Below are positions 1 to 5,765 of a stretch of 11,782 nt of DNA, one piece after another (the first letter of the stretch is position 1; every line of letters starts with the position of its first letter). The stretch comes from Acidobacteriota bacterium (lineage in GTDB: Bacteria > Acidobacteriota > Terriglobia > UBA7540): NCBI GenBank assembly GCA_021827245.1, contig JAKAWN010000200.1, forward strand, positions 1-11,782. Reading direction: 5' to 3'. A model generated the notes under the pieces. The model searched no databases. It was not told where the DNA came from and worked only from the letters and a program-made list of their open reading frames with translations. The translations under genes were made by a program, and so were the position numbers.

Positions 1-2
1 TC

Positions 3-203
3 CGATCTCTGTATCCGTTCTTGTCCTACATGTTTTGCGATGAATGCAGACGGGAGCACTTCTTCTTATATAACTCCATCAGAGACGATGCGAGAGTCGC
101 CTACTTGTCCTACGAATGTGGTCACACGATGGAAAGGGAAAACGGACTACACATTCGGAAGCGCTTGGAAGCCAGCTCGGTAGAATGGGTTTCCAGTAGT
201 TAG
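3..203 (+). CDS. C-terminal part of a zinc-ribbon-like small protein (cut by window start)
   Basis: The reading frame is open to the first base of the window, so this is probably the 3' end of a longer gene; a TTG at 21 is the only in-window alternative start near the edge and has no clear ribosome binding site. The visible 66 or so residues contain CDEC, then about 25 residues later YECGH, giving a CxxC...CxH arrangement that would suit a single bound zinc ion. The segment between is charged and the tail is Ser-rich. No catalytic motif can be seen and I do not recognise the family. It ends 213 bases before the next gene, so it is probably a separate unit. It could be a small regulatory or nucleic-acid-binding protein, but that is not supported beyond the Cys/His pattern. 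Confidence 0.45.
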   Translation, partial: RSLYPFLSYMFCDECRREHFFLYNSIRDDARVAYLSYECGHTMERENGLHIRKRLEASSVEWVSSS

Positions 204-223
204 TCACTCATAACTAGGGGGAC

Positions 224-240
224 TGGCCTGCTCAAGGCCA
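224..240 (+). terminator. Short hairpin after the zinc-ribbon gene, weak terminator candidate
   Basis: TGGCCT (224-229) pairs perfectly with AGGCCA (235-240) across a five-base loop, 20 bases after the preceding stop codon. No T-tract follows, so it is at best a poor intrinsic terminator. A six-base stem can also arise by chance. Confidence 0.2.
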
Positions 241-416
241 ACGATGTAGGTGGTTCTTTTGCTGGATTTGGGGCTCTGACATTCGAGACTGGCGTTTTGC
301 GGGCCTTCACTGGGCGTCGGTGGTCTAGTTAAGACTTTTGTGGCACGACGATCAGGCATGCGTCACTGCTGTTTACGCCGTTAAAAATCGGATTTCTACT
401 GCCCGGAGATTTTTCG

Positions 417-1913
417 ATGGCCAAAGATCCTGTTGTTCTGCCGCACAGCTTCTGCACCTTCCTCTACCCGTTTCACTTCAGAAGTGAAGATTTCGAGATT
501 ATCGCGGCCAGCCTAAAGAAAGACTCGTTCAAGGGACGTCCCGTCTGGATGCCCCACACCTTTCAGAACGAAGATTTATTGCCTCACGTTGCGGACTTCC
601 TTAACTGTCCTGCCGACGAGGGTGCGTTGGCACAAAAGGCCACCGTCCTTTCATGGGACCTGCAAGGGGAGGCTCTGGGGCACCACGAATTCCTTGGAGC
701 TCGGTGCGCATGGACCTGTGTGCACGGCAAAGGAGAGAGGAGGCTGACCTTGGTTTTTGAAGTGACCGAGGTCAATCTTACTCTTTTCAGAATTGGAATT
801 GGCTTCCTCCACGTCCAGGTGAGGCCGGAGACAGTGGCTCCAGAGGTCTGGCAAGATTTTATTCATCTCTTCCGCTTCCTTGAGGGGAGCCGCAGCCCTG
901 TTCTCCAAGCACGTCGCAGAGTAGGCAAGGATCAATGGGAGCCTTGCCGCCCTGGACTGCTCCCTCGCGGAGTACCGGGCGCCGACGAACCAGATACCTT
1001 CCATATGGCTGAAATAGTTAACACACTACTAAAACGGTACTTGTTAGTGGGTAGCGGCTCGCAGGCCGAGATCAGCGCGCGCCTCCGAAGCGTGTACATC
1101 AAGAGCCAGATGATCCCTTACGTGGGGCTGTTCATCAATGGCTATGTTGAAGAACACCGGATGCGGCTGCTCAACAGCATGAAGAATTTCTTTGAGTCAA
1201 AGCAAGTGCTAGATCCGGCACCGAATGATATCTCTCCGCTGAACCCTGACTACTTGCAGTATACAAGCTCATCCTGGTTTGTATTCTCGCTAGACGGTGC
1301 TTGTTTCCTAGCTTTCGATGCGCCTGACACGTCCTTCTTCAAGGAAAATCTTCCACACCACTTGGCACGGGACCAGTACTATCTTCTTTTTCTCTTAGTT
1401 CAACACCAGAGACTCGTTCTGATGGGCCTTTCCAATGAGGTTGCCGCATATTGGGGAGAACAAGATCCTGCACGCCGTGAGTCGCTCTTTGACGATCTGC
1501 GGGACCGGTTGCTTTTCTTTACCTCTAATGGATATTTTCATCAAGTTATGCAACGTGAGCATCATCATCGAGTATACAGAATGTGGCAGGAAAAGCTGCA
1601 AGTACATCAGTTGTACTCGGAGGTCGCCGGGGAGGTTCGCGACATTCACGAGCGATCGCTCCTCAAGGTTCAAGAGAGAACGCAAAAGCACGCGGACCGA
1701 CTGAACAACATTCTATTTCTCCTAGCCCCTGTATCTATTGCTCTTGGCCTCGCTCAGACTATCGGCAGTTTTATAGCGGCCCCGGTGCCTGCTCCGCACC
1801 CTGCCCTGCATCTTGCCCTTCAGGTTGGCTTGGGTTCCGTGCTTGTAGGCTTTGGTCTCGGTCTCGGCATCGTCATGATCAGCTTGTTTTTCAAACGGCG
1901 ATCAAGAAAGTGA
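417..1913 (+). CDS. Membrane protein with large soluble N-terminal region and two C-terminal TM helices (CorA-like layout)
   Basis: This encodes 498 residues. The ATG at 417 has GGAG at 405-408, eight bases upstream, which supports the start. Residues 1-380 are soluble and mixed alpha/beta with no catalytic motif I recognise. Residues about 385-431 form a long charged helix (His/Arg/Gln/Glu-rich). Two hydrophobic helices follow at about 432-455 and 467-491, separated by a short Pro-rich loop (PVPAPHPA), and the protein ends in the basic tail KRRSRK. Soluble domain, long helix, two terminal TM helices and basic tail is the layout of CorA-type channels. The GMN signature expected after the first TM helix is not there (LAQTIGSF is found instead), so metal transport should not be assumed. 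By the positive-inside rule both ends are probably cytoplasmic. It lies 183 bases upstream of another membrane protein gene. It might be a membrane effector or sensor of the neighbouring putative conflict system; this is inference. Confidence 0.8.
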   Translation: MAKDPVVLPHSFCTFLYPFHFRSEDFEIIAASLKKDSFKGRPVWMPHTFQNEDLLPHVADFLNCPADEGALAQKATVLSWDLQGEALGHHEFLGARCAWTCVHGKGERRLTLVFEVTEVNLTLFRIGIGFLHVQVRPETVAPEVWQDFIHLFRFLEGSRSPVLQARRRVGKDQWEPCRPGLLPRGVPGADEPDTFHMAEIVNTLLKRYLLVGSGSQAEISARLRSVYIKSQMIPYVGLFINGYVEEHRMRLLNSMKNFFESKQVLDPAPNDISPLNPDYLQYTSSSWFVFSLDGACFLAFDAPDTSFFKENLPHHLARDQYYLLFLLVQHQRLVLMGLSNEVAAYWGEQDPARRESLFDDLRDRLLFFTSNGYFHQVMQREHHHRVYRMWQEKLQVHQLYSEVAGEVRDIHERSLLKVQERTQKHADRLNNILFLLAPVSIALGLAQTIGSFIAAPVPAPHPALHLALQVGLGSVLVGFGLGLGIVMISLFFKRRSRK

Positions 1914-1961
1914 GGAGCGCCATGATAGCGGTAACCACGCTTAGATTTCGGCGCCAGAACC

Positions 1962-1990
1962 TTGCTCCTTGGCGCGCGTCAACCTATAAT
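1962..1990 (+). promoter_or_regulatory. Likely sigma70 promoter for the membrane-HEPN gene
   Basis: A perfect TATAAT at 1985-1990 lies 17 bases downstream of TTGCTC (1962-1967), which keeps the TTG of the -35 consensus. It falls in the 183-base gap after the upstream gene's stop and about 107 bases before the start codon at 2097. The predicted transcript begins near 1997, leaving a leader of about 100 bases. Confidence 0.5.
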
Positions 1991-2014
1991 GTCCCGCATC
2001 GCAGATGCGACATT
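1988..2014 (+). promoter_or_regulatory. Inverted repeat overlapping the -10 box, operator or leader hairpin
   Basis: The arms AATGTC-GCATC and GATGC-GACATT pair over 11 bases around a three-base loop (GCA at 2001-2003), with one two-base bulge (CC at 1994-1995). The left arm begins inside the TATAAT box and the repeat spans the predicted transcription start. That position suits a repressor operator or an attenuating hairpin. A terminator for the upstream gene is possible, but only TTTT then mixed bases follow. Confidence 0.35.
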
Positions 2015-2049
2015 TTGCAATCATTGAAATAAAATTGAATCGCATTGTT

Positions 2050-2078
2050 CATGCTGAGCCCTACTCGGACTCGGCATG
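2050..2078 (+). promoter_or_regulatory. Second leader hairpin, just upstream of the ribosome binding site
   Basis: CATGCTGAGCC (2050-2060) pairs with GACTCGGCATG (2068-2078) with one G-T wobble and one mismatch, around a seven-base loop. It ends six bases before the AGGGG ribosome binding site at 2084-2088, so it could affect translation or RNA stability. It may also simply be the terminator of the preceding gene. Confidence 0.3.
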
Positions 2079-2096
2079 CTTTCAGGGGTGACTAAA

Positions 2097-3902
2097 ATGA
2101 GTGAATTACTGGAGCAGCGGAAGAAAGCCGCGATGGTGGCAAAGGATCCCACTATCCGGCGGTTTCTCCTGAGGGTTGGTGTTGGAGCGATCGTATTGTT
2201 CGGTGGGCTGTCGGCCTTATTGTGGTGGATTCTCCCGTGGCGTCCGCTTAAAGTCGTGTTTTGCTTCCTCAGTCTCTGGATTTTCTTAATCTTGCTTCTC
2301 GGATTGATCTTTTCAATTCTACCGACGACCGTACGCCCAAAGTCTTTCAGGCGCCTAGCGGCGTTCCTAGCGGTCTGGGTAACGGTCGCAATTTATTTCG
2401 TATCGAACCTAACCTTTCGGTGGTTGGTTGCGGGCGGAATTGCTTTACTTTTTATGGCGTTTGCATTTATCACGAGTTTGTCACGATTTCTTGTGGATTG
2501 GTATTTTCCGCGGCGAGTGTTCAAAGAGTACCAGAGGGGCCAGCCAGGGAAATGGGGGAGGATTGGCCTCGTTGTTCCGGAAAAAGGAATTGCCACCCGG
2601 TATGCTCGGCACCTTGCGAAAGAGCTTACGCGTGCCGCCACAGTGGGTCGCGGAATAAATCAAGGCTTTATGTTCGTGACAGCGGAGACGTTCGGTAGAT
2701 TCTCTCCCGAACTCGAGCGATCGGCGGTGGAAAAGGTTCCGTGTCTCGTGGTCGTGAGGAGATCATACGGCGAAATTGACAGGGAGTTCGACAATGCCGT
2801 AGAAGAGTTCAACGGAGTTGCAGCTGGACTGATCTTTAGAGTGTTACTGATTCGCTCGGCCGACGATGTGGCCCAGATCCAGAATTGCAGGAGCATCGAA
2901 ACACTTCCGTTCATGGTGTCTAACGAACAACGCGAGCGCGAAGAATTCAAGGAGATCATACCGGTAATCACCGGTCAGTTGACTACAACGGCCATTCCGA
3001 TTGGTGAATCTGATGACAAGCTTCCTGCAGAGTTGCGAGCGACGATTTCCAAGATCGTCAGCCATGGTCTGCCGCCGCTGGCGAATTGCTATCTTAGGTT
3101 TCGGCTATCTAAGAGTAATGTCGAGCGGTTTCTGTGCTTGCTAGACTGTTTTGAGGTTCTGATTAGAGTTTCCGTGATTTACTCATTGGTTCAGCAGTGG
3201 ACACATAATGGGAATTCGCTATTAGCCCAGCTCTATACCCAACTCAACCGCCCGGGCTTGGGCACTTGGCTCGATACATTAAGAAGGCTTAGCGCTGAGC
3301 CGGGGCAAGATGATCTGGCGCAAGCAATCTGCGCTTTCTGGAAACAGCCGTTGGCCGGCGCCCCCCGGCAACTGATCAGCGATGCCAGGGGTTCAGGCTT
3401 AGCTTATCCCGGAGATTTGCCACGGAGTCATCTCGGGTGGCTGGATTGGCTAGTTTGGCTGCGTAATTCTACGCGCGGCCATGGCGGTGTGGAAGAAGAT
3501 CAGGTGGGTCCCATATGGCACGGGCTTCATGCAACGTTCCTCCGAATGGCACGAGGTCTCACTCCACTGATTGCAGATTCCAGTCTTGCCACCGCCCAAC
3601 AAGATGGCAGCCTTGACTCGTGTTCGGGGTGGAATCGCGATCAACTGCCTGAATCAACTCAAGAGAATAAGCCGCCTCTCCCGGCCAATCCAGTTTTCAT
3701 GGTTCGGAACGGCACTTCGGGGGACAACAAATCGCTCCTTCATCCGTTTATCATTAAGGCCGGCAAGGACTTTCTGATCTGGAACAGCGCCCGCGAGAAC
3801 GCAATCGAGTATCTTGATTACGGCACAGGCCAGATACGTCAAATCAAGTCAGGTGACGTGAATCCATACAATCTCTGGCAACTTCGGAAGGCCAGCAGCT
3901 GA
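2097..3902 (+). CDS. Four-TM membrane protein with alpha/beta domain, HEPN-like domain and beta-rich tail
   Basis: The ATG at 2097 is preferred because AGGGG lies eight bases upstream; an in-frame ATG at 2076 is inside a hairpin and has no such site. The product has 601 residues. Four hydrophobic helices lie at about 25-47, 51-75, 87-105 and 109-128. Residues 153-295 alternate strands and helices (RIGLVVPE, FMFVTAE, CLVVVRRSY, FRVLLIRS), a Rossmannoid or TIR-like pattern I cannot assign. Residues about 335-495 look like a HEPN domain: helices around FEVLIR and GTWLDTLRRL, then WLRNSTRGHG, where R456-N457 and H462 fit the HEPN RX4-6H motif with Asn after Arg. HEPN proteins with this motif are usually RNases. 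A short beta-rich segment (about 540-595, with FLIWN and EYLDYGTG) ends the protein. Both the HEPN and tail segments resemble those of the 943-residue protein downstream. It is probably a membrane-anchored RNase or its partner; that function is inferred. Confidence 0.8.
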   Translation: MSELLEQRKKAAMVAKDPTIRRFLLRVGVGAIVLFGGLSALLWWILPWRPLKVVFCFLSLWIFLILLLGLIFSILPTTVRPKSFRRLAAFLAVWVTVAIYFVSNLTFRWLVAGGIALLFMAFAFITSLSRFLVDWYFPRRVFKEYQRGQPGKWGRIGLVVPEKGIATRYARHLAKELTRAATVGRGINQGFMFVTAETFGRFSPELERSAVEKVPCLVVVRRSYGEIDREFDNAVEEFNGVAAGLIFRVLLIRSADDVAQIQNCRSIETLPFMVSNEQREREEFKEIIPVITGQLTTTAIPIGESDDKLPAELRATISKIVSHGLPPLANCYLRFRLSKSNVERFLCLLDCFEVLIRVSVIYSLVQQWTHNGNSLLAQLYTQLNRPGLGTWLDTLRRLSAEPGQDDLAQAICAFWKQPLAGAPRQLISDARGSGLAYPGDLPRSHLGWLDWLVWLRNSTRGHGGVEEDQVGPIWHGLHATFLRMARGLTPLIADSSLATAQQDGSLDSCSGWNRDQLPESTQENKPPLPANPVFMVRNGTSGDNKSLLHPFIIKAGKDFLIWNSARENAIEYLDYGTGQIRQIKSGDVNPYNLWQLRKASS

Positions 3903-4395
3903 CCGTGTGGAATTGGGGTTAGACAGGAGCGGTCGTAAGAGACTCCGCAGTCAGCGACGAGACAGGCCATATGATAGAGATTACAGAATTATCACTGCCA
4001 TCTTTAGGGGAAAGGTTCGAGTGAGGGTTCATGAAGCGCTTGCGATTGGCGATTCAAAGTCCGTCGTCTTCCATGAAGAGCCCGAGAATCGGATGTAACA
4101 GCTTTCCCACAGCCCAGAAAATAGCGGTGGGCAAGATGACGGAGTAGCGAACTTCTTCGAAAGGTCTGTCAATGTGCACGCCGAACGGTTCGAGTAGGAG
4201 CTTCTCACGATTACTCCGCAATCTTGTACACTTTTGTAATTGGAAAACCACCATTGCCACTCTCGGTCGAACGGATAAAGCAATCCACAATACTCCGCCG
4301 AAGAAAGCCGGTCGTGACCGGAAACCCCGGTGGGTGGCAAACTCTCAACACGCACTGTTCGCTCGCATGGCAGGTGCTCCAATTGAGGCTTCTGA
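3903..4395. other. 493-base gap without a convincing gene
   Basis: Short open frames exist on both strands but none has both a good ribosome binding site and protein-like composition. I see no strong terminator or promoter. The gap separates the membrane-HEPN gene from the GNAT-nucleotidyltransferase gene, so the latter may have its own transcript. The best coding candidate, on the minus strand, is listed separately. Confidence 0.5.
4054..4290 (-). CDS. Doubtful small minus-strand ORF or gene remnant with one hydrophobic helix
   Basis: Read on the minus strand this gives up to 78 residues from a TTG, or 66 from an internal ATG. The last 40 residues look protein-like: PFGVHIDRPFEEVRYS, then a hydrophobic stretch of about 22 residues (VILPTAIFWAVGKLL and on), then the acidic end MEDDGL. 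There is no clear ribosome binding site and no family I recognise. It runs against all neighbouring genes. It may be the remnant of an older membrane protein gene, or chance. Confidence 0.15.
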   Translation of the reverse strand: MWIALSVRPRVAMVVFQLQKCTRLRSNREKLLLEPFGVHIDRPFEEVRYSVILPTAIFWAVGKLLHPILGLFMEDDGL

Positions 4396-5760
4396 ATGAG
4401 AATCGATTTGACTATCCCCCAGAAACCCGTGAGTCTCCGCCCCATGGCTGCTAACGACGCGAGTCAAGTGGCGAAGTGGGTAGACCAAGGCCGAAGCGAA
4501 GGTGTCTTCCTACGTGGTACCCATCTAAGCGTGCACTCTGTCCTCCAATACCAGAGCAAGATGCAACAATCTGGTTGGAATTACCGTTGTCAAGTCATCG
4601 AGTTCGCAAACGCCGGGGTAGGATATGTGGACTATCGCCATCTACGAACCATCGGGGAAATACTAGGAATTTACTTGGAGCCATGGGCGCGACGTAAGGG
4701 GGTGGGTGAATATGCGCTTCATTGGGTGCTTGCTGCCCTCCGCGATGTAGGATGCCAGAAAGTGCGAGGGGAGGTCTATGATCACAATTCCGCGTCAATT
4801 CAGACTATCCGCGCAGCAGGGTTCAAACTCTCATCCTCAGGTCATCGAATTGAAGACAACAGACGCGTCTTGGCCTACTATCGCTATCTGAGCCCCTATC
4901 CTCGTCTGACACCTTACTCGGAACAGTTTCGTACACTCCATGGCAGAAACCAGTATCTCCGGCTTGCGGCTCTTGCCGAAGTCCTAATTCGGCGGATTCG
5001 TGCGGTGAAGTCCGTGGATGTAATTCTAGGATTGGGTGCGCTCTCTCGCGGTTTCGCAGACGAGTTTTCAGACCTAGACTTGGCGGTGCTTGGTCACGGT
5101 TCCGAAATTCGCGGGTTCTGGCGCGGGGAACGATGGTTAGCGGGTCTCAGCGTTGACGTATATCCAGTGGACACAAAAATTGCGCCACCCTGTCGATGGG
5201 ACGAGTCGCGTCGCCAAGCTTTCGGGGAGGGTGTAGTACTGTTTGCGCGAAACACAGCCCTCCTCCGCGACATCGAGCATTGGGTTCGTCTCAGGGATAA
5301 TGAAAGGGTAGAAAAGATTAAAGAGCTAATCTTTCATATTGGCTGGATCGGGTTCGAACCACGCACGTGGTTCGGCCGCGAAAAGCACGGGTACGTGTGG
5401 TCCTTGCCATTTGACTTATGGGTTCGCCGGGGGGATATTGCGTCAGCACATTTGACAGTTGATTACGCCCTCGACTACGCCATCCGATTGCTATTCTTGA
5501 CAAACGGCAGCCTTGTTCCTGATCCGAAGTGGCGCCGGTTCTTGGCGAACGGGCTCCCGTGGTTGCCCCCCAAATTCGGAGGAATGCTTACGCGCGCCGA
5601 ACTTGGCACTCGCGACCACCGAGGCTTCTTCGCACGTGCGCAATCTGTTCTTACGATCATCGAAGGAACGATCCGTCATTTGGAGAAGGAAGGTGTGATA
5701 CGGGGAGATATATACAATGATTATCTGCGGAACTCCACCGACTACGACCCCATGATTTGA
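4396..5760 (+). CDS. GNAT acetyltransferase - Pol-beta-type nucleotidyltransferase fusion protein
   Basis: ATG at 4396 with GAGG at 4385-4388, seven bases upstream; 454 residues. Residues about 12-165 are a GNAT N-acetyltransferase fold: the acetyl-CoA-binding motif A appears as YLEPWARRKGVG, with RRKGVG at 99-104, followed by the usual AALRDVGCQKV and NSASIQTIRAAGFK segments. Residues about 190-330 are a minimal nucleotidyltransferase: GALSRGFADEFSDLDLAV gives a GX11DXD-type motif with catalytic Asp226 and Asp228, and Asp254 or Asp259 in LSVDVYPVD is the likely third metal ligand. The Ser usual after the first Gly (GSX10DXD) is Ala215. Residues 330-454 are mostly helical with no known motif. 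The stop lies five bases before the HEPN-STAND gene, so the two are almost certainly co-translated. In HEPN/MNT toxin-antitoxin pairs a similar enzyme AMPylates the HEPN RNase; an equivalent role here is inferred. An antibiotic-modifying role, as in aminoglycoside enzymes with these folds, is an alternative. Confidence 0.85.
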   Translation: MRIDLTIPQKPVSLRPMAANDASQVAKWVDQGRSEGVFLRGTHLSVHSVLQYQSKMQQSGWNYRCQVIEFANAGVGYVDYRHLRTIGEILGIYLEPWARRKGVGEYALHWVLAALRDVGCQKVRGEVYDHNSASIQTIRAAGFKLSSSGHRIEDNRRVLAYYRYLSPYPRLTPYSEQFRTLHGRNQYLRLAALAEVLIRRIRAVKSVDVILGLGALSRGFADEFSDLDLAVLGHGSEIRGFWRGERWLAGLSVDVYPVDTKIAPPCRWDESRRQAFGEGVVLFARNTALLRDIEHWVRLRDNERVEKIKELIFHIGWIGFEPRTWFGREKHGYVWSLPFDLWVRRGDIASAHLTVDYALDYAIRLLFLTNGSLVPDPKWRRFLANGLPWLPPKFGGMLTRAELGTRDHRGFFARAQSVLTIIEGTIRHLEKEGVIRGDIYNDYLRNSTDYDPMI

Positions 5761-5765
5761 ATAGA

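Noticed and set aside
417..1913. Calling this gene a magnesium transporter
   Set aside because: Only the overall layout resembles CorA; the GMN signature is absent and the N-terminal region shows no recognised CorA motif.
3907..4098. 63-codon plus-strand open frame just after the membrane-HEPN gene
   Set aside because: The GTG start has no ribosome binding site and the Arg-rich product has no recognisable motif.
4029..4445. 138-codon minus-strand open frame overlapping the start of the GNAT-nucleotidyltransferase gene
   Set aside because: It overlaps a well-supported gene start, has no ribosome binding site and its composition (Ser/Cys/Trp-rich, no ordered motifs) is not protein-like.
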